This document shows, one piece after another, positions 45,064 through 55,133 of a stretch of DNA of 64,000 bases. The stretch's first letter is position 1, and every line of letters starts with the position of its first letter. The notes under the pieces were generated by a model that did no database searches, had not been told where the DNA came from, and worked only from the letters and a program-made list of their open reading frames with translations. The translations under genes and the position numbers were made by a program. The stretch is from Polaromonas sp. JS666. GTDB lineage: Bacteria > Pseudomonadota > Gammaproteobacteria > Burkholderiales > Burkholderiaceae_C. The stretch covers positions 2,294,001-2,358,000 of the forward strand of contig NC_007948.1 of NCBI RefSeq assembly GCF_000013865.1, written 5' to 3'.

Positions 45064-46107
45064 ATGAAATTGAGTTTCAAAGCTTCTGCGACTGCTGTGA
45101 TGGGTGTTGCCATCATGTCGTTTGCCACGTTGTCGGCCGCGCAGGATGTCACGGGCGCTGGAGCCAGTTTCCCCGCTCCGCTGTATTCCAAATGGGCTGC
45201 TGACTACAACAAGGCCACCAGCATCAAGATTAATTACCAGTCGGTCGGCTCTGGCGCGGGTTTGCGGCAGATTGAGGCCAAGACCGTGGACTTTGGCGCA
45301 TCAGACGCTCCCCTGAAGGATGAAGAGCTCGCCAAAAAAGGGCTGGTGCAGTTTCCGACCGTGATTGGTGGCGTGGTTCCTGTGGTCAATATCAAGGGCG
45401 TCGCTCCGGGCCAACTGAAGCTGAGCGGTCAGGTCCTGGGTGACATCTACCTGGGCAAGATCACCAAGTGGACCGACCCCGCCATCAAGGCGATGAATCC
45501 TGCACTGGCCTTGCCGGATGCGGCCATCGCGCCGGTCCGCCGAGCTGATGGTTCAGGTACCAGCTTCATTTTCACCAATTATTTGAGCAAGGCCAACGCC
45601 GAGTGGAAGGCCAAAGTGGGTGAAGGTACGGCGGTGAACTGGCCGGCGGGTGCTGGCGGCAAGGGTAACGAGGGCGTCGCGGCGTTTGTCGGTCGCCTGC
45701 CCAACTCGATTGGCTATGTGGAGTACGCCTATGTCAAGCAGAACAAGATGACGTTTGTCCAGCTGAAGAATGCTGCCGGCAATTTCGTGTCGCCGGATGA
45801 TGCGGCATTCAAGGCTGCTGCTGCAGGCGCCGACTGGTCCAAGAGTTTTTACCAGATACTGACTGAGCAGCCCGGCAAGGATGCATGGCCTATCACGGGC
45901 GCCACCTTTATCCTGATGCAGAAGGCGCAGGACAAGCCCGCGCAGGCCGCTGCCTCGCTCAAATTCTTCGAGTGGGCCTATAAGAACGGCGACAAGATCG
46001 CTGACGACCTGGACTATGTGCCCATGCCCGCCAGCGTGAAGACGATCATCGAAAAATCGTGGGCTGACATCAAGGACACGTCGGGCAAGGCTGTTGCTTA
46101 CAAATAA
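45064..46107 (+). CDS. pstS: Phosphate ABC transporter substrate-binding protein PstS
   Basis: The protein has 347 residues from the ATG at 45064. The signal peptide (ASATAVMGVAIMSFATLSAAQ) is followed by DVTGAGASFPAPLYSKWAADYNK. Other phosphate-site loops are QSVGSGAGLRQIEAKTVDFGASDAPL, RRADGSGTSFIFTNYLSK and the C-terminal EFFEWAYK-like motif. It binds inorganic phosphate in the periplasm with high affinity and feeds PstCAB. A Pho box lies upstream. Confidence 0.98.
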   Translation: MKLSFKASATAVMGVAIMSFATLSAAQDVTGAGASFPAPLYSKWAADYNKATSIKINYQSVGSGAGLRQIEAKTVDFGASDAPLKDEELAKKGLVQFPTVIGGVVPVVNIKGVAPGQLKLSGQVLGDIYLGKITKWTDPAIKAMNPALALPDAAIAPVRRADGSGTSFIFTNYLSKANAEWKAKVGEGTAVNWPAGAGGKGNEGVAAFVGRLPNSIGYVEYAYVKQNKMTFVQLKNAAGNFVSPDDAAFKAAAAGADWSKSFYQILTEQPGKDAWPITGATFILMQKAQDKPAQAAASLKFFEWAYKNGDKIADDLDYVPMPASVKTIIEKSWADIKDTSGKAVAYK

Positions 46108-46164
46108 GCCTGCTGCTTGGCCTGTTTTCCCTGAAAGTGACGACGAATCATGGGGGTTTTATAA

Positions 46165-47196
46165 GTGTCCTCTACACTTCCGGCTAGCCGGGCCGCTTTT
46201 GATCACCCGGCGGATGCGACCGGACGTGACATGACCAATCCTCCTCCTGTAAATGGTATACGCAGAAGCTCCCTGGCAGACCGGCTTTTCGGCTGGGCCG
46301 CCCAGGGGGCGGCACTGCTGACGCTCGGTTTGCTGATCGGTATTTTGTTGTCGTTGATCGTCGGAGCGTGGCCAGCCATCAGCAAGTACGGACTCGGTTT
46401 TTTGACCAGCAGCGTCTGGGACCCCGTCAAAGACGAGTACGGCGGACTGATCATGATCTATGGCACGCTCGCCACGTCGCTGATTGCCCTGGTGATTGCC
46501 GTGCCCGTGAGCTTTGGTATCGCGCTGTTCCTGACCGAGCTGTCGCCCGCCTGGCTCAAAAGGCCTTTGGGCACCGCTATTGAACTGCTGGCCGCCGTGC
46601 CGTCCATCGTGTACGGCATGTGGGGCTTGCTGGTGTTCGGGCCCATCCTCGCCACCTACGTGCAGCAGCCGCTGCAAAGTCTGTTCAGTAATGTGCCTTA
46701 CCTGGGGGCCCTGTTTTCGGGGCCGCCGGTGGGCATTGGCATATTGTCGGCCGGCATCATTCTCGCGATCATGATCATTCCGTTCATCGCTTCGGTGATG
46801 CGCGATGTGTTTGAGGTCACGCCGGTGCTGCTGAAAGAATCGGCTTACGGCCTCGGATCCACCACCTGGGAAGTGGTATTCAAGGTGGTGCTGCCCTACA
46901 CCAAAGCCGGTGTGGTGGGCGGCATCATGCTGGGCCTGGGGCGTGCGCTGGGCGAGACCATGGCGGTGACCTTCGTGATCGGCAACTTCAACCAGCTCGA
47001 TTCCCTGAGCCTGTTTCAGGCAGCCAACAGCATCACGTCGGCACTGGCCAATGAGTTTGCCGAGGCGGCTGACGGCTTGCATCAGGCCGCATTGATCTAC
47101 CTGGGCCTGGTGCTGTTCTTTATCACCTTTGTGGTGCTTTCGCTGTCCAAGCTCCTGTTGGCCCAATTGAGGAAAAACGAGGGAGCCAAATCATGA
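46165..47196 (+). CDS. pstC: Phosphate ABC transporter permease PstC
   Basis: The protein has 343 residues from the GTG at 46165; the ATG at 46231 is an alternative start without the extra N-terminal tail. It has six membrane helices, with [26 protein letters not shown] after the first and [19 protein letters not shown]. The EAA loop [39 protein letters not shown] is canonical. It forms the phosphate channel with PstA. Confidence 0.96.
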   Translation: MSSTLPASRAAFDHPADATGRDMTNPPPVNGIRRSSLADRLFGWAAQGAALLTLGLLIGILLSLIVGAWPAISKYGLGFLTSSVWDPVKDEYGGLIMIYGTLATSLIALVIAVPVSFGIALFLTELSPAWLKRPLGTAIELLAAVPSIVYGMWGLLVFGPILATYVQQPLQSLFSNVPYLGALFSGPPVGIGILSAGIILAIMIIPFIASVMRDVFEVTPVLLKESAYGLGSTTWEVVFKVVLPYTKAGVVGGIMLGLGRALGETMAVTFVIGNFNQLDSLSLFQAANSITSALANEFAEAADGLHQAALIYLGLVLFFITFVVLSLSKLLLAQLRKNEGAKS

Positions 47197-48053
47197 GTGC
47201 CGTGATGCAGGATGCGCGCCTGGCCAAGTTTGCCCGCCGCAAACGTGTCAACCAGATTGCGCTGGTGCTCTCCCTGGCGGCCATGTCGTTCGGGCTTTTC
47301 TGGCTGTTCTGGATTCTGTGGGAAACGATACGCCTGGGCATCGGCGGCATTGCACTGGCGACCTTCACCGAAATGACGCCCGCGCCCAATGAATCCGGCG
47401 GCATTGCGAATGCGCTGTATGGTTCGTTCCTGATGGTGCTGCTGGCGACGTGCGTCGGCACACCGATCGGCATCATGGCCGGTATTTACCTGGCTGAGTA
47501 CAACACCAAGGGTTGGTTGGCATCGGTCACACGCTTTGTGAACGATATTTTGCTCTCGGCGCCCTCCATCGTGATCGGCCTGTTTGTGTACGCTGTGGTG
47601 GTGTCGCGCTTCAAGTCCTTTTCGGGATGGGCCGGCGTGATAGCGCTTGCATTGATTGTGATTCCGGTGGTGATCCGGACCACGGAAAACATGCTTCAGC
47701 TGGTTCCGGCCGGGCTGCGCGAGGCTGCCTACGCGCTGGGTGCGCCCAAATGGAAGGTGATCACCAGCATTACGCTCAAGGCGGCCCGCTCGGGTGTGGT
47801 GACCGGCATCCTCCTGGCCGTAGCGCGCATCGCGGGTGAAACAGCGCCTTTGTTGTTCACGGCGCTCAACAACCAGTTCTGGACTTCGGACCTGAGCCAG
47901 CCCATGGCCAGCTTGCCTGTGACGATTTTCAAGTTTGCCATGAGCCCGTACGAGAACTGGCAGCAACTTGCCTGGGCTGGCGTGTTCCTGATCACGCTCG
48001 CGGTACTCGGCCTGAATATTCTGGCGCGTGTATTGACGCGCACCAAACACTGA
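47193..48053 (+). CDS. pstA: Phosphate ABC transporter permease PstA
   Basis: The 286-residue protein has six membrane helices. [21 protein letters not shown] and [18 protein letters not shown] precede the EAA-type loop [42 protein letters not shown]. The ATG overlaps the pstC stop by 4 bases. Confidence 0.96.
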   Translation: MSAVMQDARLAKFARRKRVNQIALVLSLAAMSFGLFWLFWILWETIRLGIGGIALATFTEMTPAPNESGGIANALYGSFLMVLLATCVGTPIGIMAGIYLAEYNTKGWLASVTRFVNDILLSAPSIVIGLFVYAVVVSRFKSFSGWAGVIALALIVIPVVIRTTENMLQLVPAGLREAAYALGAPKWKVITSITLKAARSGVVTGILLAVARIAGETAPLLFTALNNQFWTSDLSQPMASLPVTIFKFAMSPYENWQQLAWAGVFLITLAVLGLNILARVLTRTKH

Positions 48054-48098
48054 TGGGCTGACCGACGGTCGACCCACATACCAAGACAAGGTCAAAAG

Positions 48099-48890
48099 AT
48101 GGATACCCTCACTGCGTCACGCGAAAAGCTGGCCGAGAAATCGAAAATATCGGTCAAAAACCTCGACTTCTTCTACGGAAAATTTCACGCCCTCAAAAGC
48201 ATTAATCTGGAAATTCCCGAGAAAAAAGTCACAGCCTTCATTGGCCCCTCGGGCTGCGGAAAATCCACCCTGCTGCGGATCTTCAACCGCATGTATGAAC
48301 TTTATCCCGAGCAGCGTGCGGAGGGGGACGTTACGTTTGACGGGGAAAACCTGCTGACCTCCAAAAAGGACGTGGCGCTGATCCGCTCCAAGGTCGGCAT
48401 GGTCTTTCAGAAGCCCACGCCATTTCCCATGTCGATTTATGACAATATTGCTTTTGGGGTCAAGCTGTTTGAAAGCCTCAACGCCTCGGATATGGACGAG
48501 CGGGTCGAGTGGGCACTGCGCAAGGCGGCTCTCTGGGGGGAAGTCAAGGACAAGCTGAACCAGAGCGGTTCCAGCCTGTCCGGAGGCCAGCAGCAACGGT
48601 TGTGCATTGCCCGCGGCATTGCCATCAAGCCCGAGGTGTTGCTGCTCGATGAGCCTTGCTCGGCGCTGGACCCCATTTCCACGGCCAAGGTGGAGGAACT
48701 GATTGCCGAGCTGAAAAACGACTACACGGTGGTGATCGTCACGCACAACATGCAGCAGGCCGCCCGCTGCAGCGATTACACGGCCTATATGTACCTGGGC
48801 GATCTTGTTGAATTTGGTGCCACGGAAGACCTCTTCTTCAAACCCAAGCGCAAAGAGACGGAAGACTACATCACCGGCCGTTTCGGATGA
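48099..48890 (+). CDS. pstB: Phosphate ABC transporter ATP-binding protein PstB
   Basis: The 263-residue protein has Walker [18 protein letters not shown], the Q-loop region [20 protein letters not shown], the signature [15 protein letters not shown], Walker [14 protein letters not shown] and the H-loop [16 protein letters not shown], all specific to PstB. It energises phosphate import and helps signal to PhoR through PhoU. Confidence 0.98.
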   Translation: MDTLTASREKLAEKSKISVKNLDFFYGKFHALKSINLEIPEKKVTAFIGPSGCGKSTLLRIFNRMYELYPEQRAEGDVTFDGENLLTSKKDVALIRSKVGMVFQKPTPFPMSIYDNIAFGVKLFESLNASDMDERVEWALRKAALWGEVKDKLNQSGSSLSGGQQQRLCIARGIAIKPEVLLLDEPCSALDPISTAKVEELIAELKNDYTVVIVTHNMQQAARCSDYTAYMYLGDLVEFGATEDLFFKPKRKETEDYITGRFG

Positions 48891-48950
48891 ACAAAGCTTC
48901 CCCCTGTCTCGGCTCACTGCGTGTAGCCGGAATCCCCCTCCGGGGGACGG

Positions 48951-48980
48951 CGCCTGCGGCCCGGCGAAGCCGGTTCCGCG
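48951..48980 (+). repeat. GC-rich interspersed repeat, copy A
   Basis: The 30 bp core starts CGCCTGCGGCCCGGC and ends AAGCCGGTTCCGCG, and contains the stem GCCGGC/GCCGG. It recurs at 55581-55610 (inverted), 60376-60405 and, interrupted, 60562-60615. This copy lies in the pstB-phoU gap with partial flanks (CTCACTGCGTGTAGC, CCCCCTCCGGGGG). Confidence 0.8.
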
Positions 48981-49058
48981 ACGCCCGCTGGCTCGGCACT
49001 GAGCGTCTCATGCGTTGCGGCTCCGATTGCAGCGGCAAATAAACCCAAAGGGAACAAC

Positions 49059-49760
49059 ATGCCTGATAAACACCTCTCGACCCAGTTTGACAGCGAACTC
49101 AACGGCGTGTCCTCGCGTGTGATGGAGCTCGGCGGCCTGGTTGAATCCCAGATCCGTCTGGCCATCTATGCGTTGTCGCAATTCAGCACCGAGAGCGCCA
49201 ACCAGGTGATAGAGACTGAGGCGCGTGTCAACGCGATGGAAATCGACATTGACCGCGAGCTGTCTTCCATCATTGCCCGCCGCCAGCCTACTGCCCGCGA
49301 TTTGCGCCTGCTGATCGCCATTTCAAAGACCACGGCCAACCTGGAGCGTGCCGGCGATGAAGCCGAAAAAATCGCGCGCATGGTCAATTCGATCATCAAC
49401 AGCGGTTCGGCACGCGTCCTGCCGTCGTCCGATCTTCGCGTTGCCGCAGAACTGGCTTCCGGCTTGCTGCGCAAGGCGCTGGACGCCTTCGCCCGGCTGG
49501 ATACCGCTGCGGCGGTATCCATCCTCAAGGAGGACGACCTGATTGACCAGGAGTTTGACGGTTTTGTGCGCAAGCTGATCACCTACATGATGGAAGATCC
49601 ACGCACCATTTCAGCCAGCCTGGACTTGCTGTTTGTCGCCAAGGCCATCGAGCGTGTGGGCGACCACGCCAAGAATATCGCCGAGTTCATCATCTATATC
49701 GTCAAAGGCGCGGATGTCAGGCATACCTCCATGGACCAGATCGAGTCCGCCGTCAAGTAA
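49059..49760 (+). CDS. phoU: Phosphate signalling protein PhoU
   Basis: The protein has 233 residues from the ATG at 49059 with AAAGGGAA upstream. It is all-helical with two PhoU repeats, each with the metal-binding E/DxxxD pattern: ATEAR-like TEARVNAMEIDIDRELSSIIARRQPTARDLRLLIAISKTTANLERAGDEAEKIA and the second LDLLFVAKAIERVGDHAKNIAEFIIY. It mediates repression of PhoR by the Pst transporter when phosphate is plentiful. Confidence 0.97.
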   Translation: MPDKHLSTQFDSELNGVSSRVMELGGLVESQIRLAIYALSQFSTESANQVIETEARVNAMEIDIDRELSSIIARRQPTARDLRLLIAISKTTANLERAGDEAEKIARMVNSIINSGSARVLPSSDLRVAAELASGLLRKALDAFARLDTAAAVSILKEDDLIDQEFDGFVRKLITYMMEDPRTISASLDLLFVAKAIERVGDHAKNIAEFIIYIVKGADVRHTSMDQIESAVK

Positions 49761-49766
49761 GGCCGC

Positions 49767-50498
49767 ATGAAACACCAAGCCCGCATACTGATTGTTGAAG
49801 ACGAGCCAGCGATTGCCGAACTGATTGCGGTCAACTTGAGGCATGGTGGGTTTGAGCCCGTCGTGGTTCAGGACAGTGTGGCGGCCCAGCGCGAACTCGA
49901 CGCGGTGCTGCCCGATGCCATCCTGCTCGACTGGATGCTGCCGGGGCAGAGCGGCTTGGCGCTGGCGCGTCATTGGCGCAAGCAGGTACGCACCAAGGCC
50001 ATTCCCATCCTGATGCTGACCGCCCGCGGCGATGAGCCTGACAAGGTTGCGGGCCTGGATGCCGGTGCCGACGACTACATCACCAAGCCGTTTTCAACGC
50101 AGGAGCTGCTCGCGCGCATTCGTGCCGTGCTGCGCCGCCGCGCACCGGAGTCGGTGAACGACAGTGTGACAGTGGGTGCGCTGGTACTGGATGCAGGCAC
50201 CCATCGCATTTCGTTCCAGAACCAGGAACTCAAGCTGGGCCCGACGGAGTTCAAGCTGCTGCATTACCTGATGAAACATGCGGAACGTGTGCACAGCCGC
50301 AGTACCTTGCTGGACAAGGTGTGGGGTGACCATGTGTTCATTGAAGAACGTACGGTAGACGTTCACGTCAAGCGCCTGCGTGAGGCGCTGGGCGCCGCCG
50401 GTACCATGGTTGAAACCGTTCGCGGGGCGGGTTACCGTCTGACTGCTGCGGCTGCCGCTACCACTCGGGTAACTGCTGCGGCACAATCCGGCACATGA
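49767..50498 (+). CDS. phoB: Phosphate response regulator PhoB
   Basis: This 243-residue OmpR-type regulator has a receiver domain with the acidic pair in ILIVEDEPA, the phosphorylated aspartate in ILLDWMLPGQSG near residue 54 and the lysine in ITKPFSTQELLARI. The winged helix DNA-binding domain ends RTVDVHVKRLREALGAAG...VRGAGYRL. It binds the Pho boxes found in this window. It overlaps phoR by 4 bases. Confidence 0.97.
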   Translation: MKHQARILIVEDEPAIAELIAVNLRHGGFEPVVVQDSVAAQRELDAVLPDAILLDWMLPGQSGLALARHWRKQVRTKAIPILMLTARGDEPDKVAGLDAGADDYITKPFSTQELLARIRAVLRRRAPESVNDSVTVGALVLDAGTHRISFQNQELKLGPTEFKLLHYLMKHAERVHSRSTLLDKVWGDHVFIEERTVDVHVKRLREALGAAGTMVETVRGAGYRLTAAAAATTRVTAAAQSGT

Positions 50499-51850
50499 TC
50501 AACCGCTGGATCGCTTTTACCGCCTGCATGTTGGCCGGTGGCGCATTGGGATGGTTGACGACTGCGAAGGGTGGACCCGCATGGAGCCTGGGTGTGGGTC
50601 TTGGACTGGGCGCCTTGATATGGCTGATGATCGACAGCCTCTACCTGGCCCGGCTCCTCCGGTGGCTGCGCGCCGAGCAGGGCCGCGAAGCGCCGGCCAT
50701 GGTGTCCAGCCAGCTACCCCGCTTGCCCGGTGTATGGGAGGAAGTGGTCGACCGGACCCGCAGGCTGCTGAAGAACCGCGACCAGCAGTTGCAGGAAAGC
50801 CAGGCACGACTGGACGAGTTTCTGGCGGCCATGCAGGCTTCCCCGAGCGGGGTGGTGCTGCTGGATACGCAGGGGCGCATCGAGTGGTGCAATCAGATGG
50901 CGACCCAGCATTTTGGTTTTGACGTGCAGCGCGATGTGATGCAGCATATTGCCAACCTGGTTCGCGAGCCTGCCTTCAAGGCCTACCTGGCGTCGGGTAA
51001 CTATTCGCATGACGTGGTGATTCCCGGCAGCCTCAGCACACCGGCGCGACCCGTCAAGTTGTCAGTGCATGTGCATTCGTATGGCAAAGACCGCAAGTTG
51101 CTGCTGTCGCGGGACATCACCGCCGTCGAGCTGGCGGAAGCCATGCGCCGGGATTTTGTGGCCAATGTGTCGCATGAGATCCGTACGCCGCTGACGGTGT
51201 TGTCCGGCTTCATCGAGACGCTGCGAACCCTGCCTTTGGAGGAGCCCGAGCGCGCACGTTACCTGGCGCTGATGGCGCAGCAATCCCAGCGCATGCAGAC
51301 GCTGGTGAATGACTTGCTGACACTGTCACGCCTGGAGGGAAGCCCGTTCCCCGGCGCCAATGACTGGATCACCACCAGTGCGCTGCTGGTGCAGTGCGAG
51401 CAGGAGGCCCGGGCCTTGTCGGCTGTGATTGCGCCGCGCGGGCATCGGCTGGAGTTTGACGCCGGGCCGGCCAGCGAAATCGCAGGCGTGCAAACGGAGC
51501 TGTACAGCGCCATGTCCAACCTGGTGACCAATGCGGTCCGCTATACACCGGAGACGGGCCTGGTCAGCGTCAGCTGGAAGCTGCTCAAGGATGGCCGCGG
51601 CCAGTTTGAGGTCAGGGACACCGGACCGGGTATAGAGCCCGAACATTTGCCTCGCCTGACGGAGCGCTTTTATCGCATTGACCGCAGTCGCTCGCGTGAA
51701 ACTGGCGGAACGGGTTTGGGCCTGGCCATCGTCAAGCATGTCGCCCAGCGCCACGGTGCCGAACTGCATATCGACAGCCAGCCCGGGCACGGTTCGCGCT
51801 TTTCACTCATTTTCCCCGCGGCACGCATCCGCCCGGCTCACGCTGCCTGA
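50495..51850 (+). CDS. phoR: Phosphate sensor histidine kinase PhoR
   Basis: The 451-residue inner-membrane kinase has two N-terminal membrane helices (residues 5-45), no large periplasmic domain, and a PAS-like domain near residues 100-200. The phospho-acceptor motif is FVANVSHEIRTPLTVLSGF near residue 220. The ATPase domain has the N box (SNLVTNAVRYTPE), DTGPGIEPEHL and GGTGLGLAIVKHV. It senses phosphate through PstSCAB-PhoU. Its stop overlaps the convergent MATE gene by 13 bases. Confidence 0.96.
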   Translation: MINRWIAFTACMLAGGALGWLTTAKGGPAWSLGVGLGLGALIWLMIDSLYLARLLRWLRAEQGREAPAMVSSQLPRLPGVWEEVVDRTRRLLKNRDQQLQESQARLDEFLAAMQASPSGVVLLDTQGRIEWCNQMATQHFGFDVQRDVMQHIANLVREPAFKAYLASGNYSHDVVIPGSLSTPARPVKLSVHVHSYGKDRKLLLSRDITAVELAEAMRRDFVANVSHEIRTPLTVLSGFIETLRTLPLEEPERARYLALMAQQSQRMQTLVNDLLTLSRLEGSPFPGANDWITTSALLVQCEQEARALSAVIAPRGHRLEFDAGPASEIAGVQTELYSAMSNLVTNAVRYTPETGLVSVSWKLLKDGRGQFEVRDTGPGIEPEHLPRLTERFYRIDRSRSRETGGTGLGLAIVKHVAQRHGAELHIDSQPGHGSRFSLIFPAARIRPAHAA

Positions 51851-53205
51851 GTTTTCCCCGGGATGGCCCGCTGGCTCTGCCAAACCACGCGCCACAGCAA
51901 CCCCAGGAGGCAGGCGGCTGCCAGTCCGATCGCGATGGTGCTGGCAGCCCAGAAGCTGCTGGCCGATTGGGTGGCGGCACGGCCCGCGATACCTTCGTAG
52001 GCCAGCAGGTAACCGCCAAACAGGCCCAGCCCCCACAGGAAAATTCCATACAGTACCAGTGGCGTGAGCGTGATGCGGTAGCAGCGCAGCAAGAAGGCGC
52101 ACAGTGCCTGGGTGGCATCGGCGACGTGGTAAAAAGCCACCCACACCAGCAGGGACGACGCCAGGGAAATGATCGCTGGGCTGCCGGAATACCAGCTTGC
52201 CAGCAGCTTCCCTGCTACCGAAATAGTCGCAGCCAGTACCAGGGCCGCCAGCCCTGTGAGTTTCAGGCCCAGCACGACCACCCGCCTGGCGTAGTCCGGC
52301 CGTTCCGCACCCAGCCAGAACGATACGCGCGCACTGCAGGCAATGGCCATGGACAGCGGCATCATGTAAAGCACCGCCGCCACGCTGGCCGCGATCTGGT
52401 GGCTCGCCGAGGCCGTCGTTCCCAATCGCGCGATGAACAGGGCCATCAGTGTGAAGGAGGTCACTTCCACCAGATAGGCCAGCCCACCGGGGATACCCAG
52501 CCGGGCAAAGCCGCGAATCTGCGGCCAGTCGGGACGCTCCATGCGCCGCCAGATGCAAAACGGCCTGTATAGCGCTTGTGAGCGCAGCATCACCAGCGCC
52601 AGCACCAGAAGCAGGTAGTTCACGATCAGCGTGGCCAAGGCGCAGCCGGCGACACCCATGGGCTCCACGCCGCCACCGCCAGCCACCAGCCAGATGGACA
52701 GCGGGATTTTGAGCGCCAACGCGCCTACCTGCAGCCAGGTGACCAGCAGCGGTTTTCCCAGGGACTGGTTGAACGTGCTGTAAACCCGGAACAGCAGCGA
52801 GGGAACAAACCCGAAGGCCAGAATGGCGAGGTAGTGCCGCACGTCATCCTGCATCAGTTCGGGCACCTGTGCCCAGCGCAGCAGCGGGCCGGGAAACAGC
52901 AGGGCAGCCATGCCGGCGGCCGTGATGAAGCTGCACAGGTAAAGACTTTGCCGCAAGGATTGTCCGACCGCCTCATACTGTCGGGCACCCCGCATCTCGG
53001 CCCAGATGGGGAGCAGGGCCTGGACAATGCCAATCAGCCCGACGTAAACACTGATGTAGATGGCGGAGCCTACCGACAGCGCAGCCAGGGCCTCGTCGCT
53101 GTAGCGCCCGGCAATCACGGTGTCTGCCACGCCAAAGGCCATCACGGCCAGCTGACCCACCAGCACCGTACCCGCGTGCTGGCTGATGATTTTGAGTTCG
53201 CTCAA
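51838..53205 (-). CDS. MATE-family multidrug efflux transporter
   Basis: The TTG start at 53205 overlaps the upstream gene's stop (TTGA), giving 455 residues and 12 membrane helices. It opens HAGTVLVGQLAVMAFGVADTVIAGRYS, typical of NorM-like MATE exporters, and has repeated GIP/PxG features such as RLGIPGGLAYLVEVTSF. It exports cationic compounds using Na+ or H+. It is transcribed with the ArnT-like gene and convergently overlaps phoR. Confidence 0.9.
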   Translation of the reverse strand: MSELKIISQHAGTVLVGQLAVMAFGVADTVIAGRYSDEALAALSVGSAIYISVYVGLIGIVQALLPIWAEMRGARQYEAVGQSLRQSLYLCSFITAAGMAALLFPGPLLRWAQVPELMQDDVRHYLAILAFGFVPSLLFRVYSTFNQSLGKPLLVTWLQVGALALKIPLSIWLVAGGGGVEPMGVAGCALATLIVNYLLLVLALVMLRSQALYRPFCIWRRMERPDWPQIRGFARLGIPGGLAYLVEVTSFTLMALFIARLGTTASASHQIAASVAAVLYMMPLSMAIACSARVSFWLGAERPDYARRVVVLGLKLTGLAALVLAATISVAGKLLASWYSGSPAIISLASSLLVWVAFYHVADATQALCAFLLRCYRITLTPLVLYGIFLWGLGLFGGYLLAYEGIAGRAATQSASSFWAASTIAIGLAAACLLGLLWRVVWQSQRAIPGKTQAA

Positions 53206-55052
53206 GGGCGGGCGGGCAGACCGTCTCGCTTTGCCGCCCGGGCCTGGTTATCCGTGCTGACCCGTTTGAAAACCAGGACGTTCTCATTTTTGTCCGTCGG
53301 TCTGCGCACGGTGGCCAGGAACGCCCAGTCCGGCAAATTGACGGTGTTGCTGAGGGTCGACTGGGCATCGACATCGACGACCAGATAAGGACAGCTTGCA
53401 TGGGAGGTCGCCTGGCGCAGTTCCAGCCGGCCGTGGTACTGCAGCGCAGCAGCCTGGGCGCTGTCCACGCCATAGATCTCGACACAGGCATTTTTGTCAA
53501 CCAGGCTGGCGATCTGCCGCGACATCGGCGCATAGCTGCGCGCATAGTCGAGCAGGGGCATCCAGAGTGTCATCAGCAGCAGCCAGCAGAGGGTGGCGCC
53601 GCCGGCCGGCAGGACCAGCGACTTCCAGATGGCTGCGCGCTGTGCGCCGGCCCGCCACTTGACGAGCCAGGTCCAGGCCAGCGTGGCGGCCACCGCTGCC
53701 AAAAAAGCAAGCCACGAAAAGCTCGGTTCGAAGCCCGGCGCCAGCTTGGCAACATTGGCCGCGGGCTGCCGCGGCACGCCGGTCTGCATGGCAATCCAGA
53801 CGACCCAGATGATGATGGCGCAGCCCGTAAAAAAGAGCAGGGTGAACCAGTCAATCAGCGAGGCCCAGCTACGCTTGAGCGTTGGCAGGGCAAACGCGGC
53901 CAGTGCCGCCAGCGGCGGCAAGCTCAGCAGCAGACTGCGGTCGGAGGCAGTGGTGGTCAGCGTGGCGGCGACAGCCATGCCGGCAAACCACAAGGGCAGG
54001 GCAACGTGGCGGCTGGCCAGTTGCCTGCGCCAGCGCCACAGCGTCCACAGCGCCAGCGGCCAGGTTGGCCAGGTAAACCACAGTAGCAAACGCCCTAGCC
54101 GGCGCCAGTCTCTCCAGGCTGGTTGATCACTGGCGCCGGGCAGCTGAATTCGCCAGCGCCACAGGTCCAGCGCATACGCCAGCAGTGCGGCCAGTAGCGT
54201 GGCGCCGGCAATCAGCAGCACCCAATGCCAGGACTGCCGTCTGCTGTCAGTGTTGGCCTGACTGCCCTGGCCATCCTGGTTGTAGCCCCAGTGAAGTTGA
54301 GCCCCTTCGACCAGTACGCCGCCCACACCCAGCAGCAGGGCCAGTGTGGGCGCGCCACTCAGGGCAAGTCCTGCGAGACCAATCAACAAGCCCAGTGCCG
54401 GACCCACAATTTTGGTTGCCCGGCGATAGGGGCTGGCAGACATCGCATAAAACACCAGGGCCGTAAAGCCCAGTTGCGCCAGCGCGGGCGTCGTCTCGTG
54501 TGACAACTGTGCCAGGCCCAGGCTGGCAATCAGCGCCAGCAAACCGGCGTCTGCAATGGCCCGGGCGTAGTCCACCGGGCTGGCTTCGCCGCCAAAGGCA
54601 AAGGCCACGGGCTGAGCCTGCGGGCTGCGGGCCAGATAGTAGATGGCGTACCAGGTGGTGATCAGCGTCATCGCCAGCAGCAGGCCAAACGGAATGCGTA
54701 CCGCAAAAGCCGGGTCCAGGAAGGGCAGGCCCTTGATGGCGACGGCCCCCAGCCAATAAGGCACCAGCGCCTCAAACCCCGTGATCTGGCCGAGCAATTG
54801 AGGCTGCAGCCAGTTGGCCGCGGAGGTCGTCAGCTCCCGCATGACGCCGAAGGCGGCGATGTCCTCGTATTTCCAGGGGCCGCGGCCAAAAAATCCGGGC
54901 AGCACATAAGCCAGGCAAAACAGCAACAGCGCCAGCCGCGGCAGGCGGCGCACGGCAGACTGGGCAATGATGGCGGGCGAAGGCTTGTTCAAAACGGCTT
55001 GGTGATCAGGAGAGATGCCCGCAGGAGGGCTGGATAGCGATTTTCGCGGCAA
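53202..55052 (-). CDS. ArnT-like membrane glycosyltransferase (GT-C fold)
   Basis: The protein is about 616 residues; the start is unclear. The TTG at 55052 is used here, and no ATG lies near the expected N terminus. It has roughly 11-12 membrane helices. PGFFGRGPWKYEDIAAFGVMRE near residue 50 carries the catalytic-type acidic residues of the first outer loop of ArnT/GT83 enzymes. The C-terminal soluble domain, from about residue 500, has CVEIYGVDSAQAAALQYHG. It likely transfers a sugar from a lipid carrier to an outer molecule. It is coupled to the MATE gene. Confidence 0.78.
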   Translation of the reverse strand: MPRKSLSSPPAGISPDHQAVLNKPSPAIIAQSAVRRLPRLALLLFCLAYVLPGFFGRGPWKYEDIAAFGVMRELTTSAANWLQPQLLGQITGFEALVPYWLGAVAIKGLPFLDPAFAVRIPFGLLLAMTLITTWYAIYYLARSPQAQPVAFAFGGEASPVDYARAIADAGLLALIASLGLAQLSHETTPALAQLGFTALVFYAMSASPYRRATKIVGPALGLLIGLAGLALSGAPTLALLLGVGGVLVEGAQLHWGYNQDGQGSQANTDSRRQSWHWVLLIAGATLLAALLAYALDLWRWRIQLPGASDQPAWRDWRRLGRLLLWFTWPTWPLALWTLWRWRRQLASRHVALPLWFAGMAVAATLTTTASDRSLLLSLPPLAALAAFALPTLKRSWASLIDWFTLLFFTGCAIIIWVVWIAMQTGVPRQPAANVAKLAPGFEPSFSWLAFLAAVAATLAWTWLVKWRAGAQRAAIWKSLVLPAGGATLCWLLLMTLWMPLLDYARSYAPMSRQIASLVDKNACVEIYGVDSAQAAALQYHGRLELRQATSHASCPYLVVDVDAQSTLSNTVNLPDWAFLATVRRPTDKNENVLVFKRVSTDNQARAAKRDGLPARP

Positions 55053-55070
55053 CCAGTGGCAGTTTTAGCC

Positions 55071-55100
55071 GAAAAAAAAGCAGCCTGAAATTCAGGCTGC
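55071..55100 (-). terminator. Rho-independent terminator of rpmE2
   Basis: On the minus strand the stem GCAGCCTGAA/TTCAGGCTGC (55080-55100) is followed by eight T (55072-55079). It lies 34 bases downstream of the rpmE2 stop and just before the ArnT-like gene. Confidence 0.85.
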
Positions 55101-55133
55101 TTCTTGCAGGCTGGCGAAAGAATGTTTCGAAGC

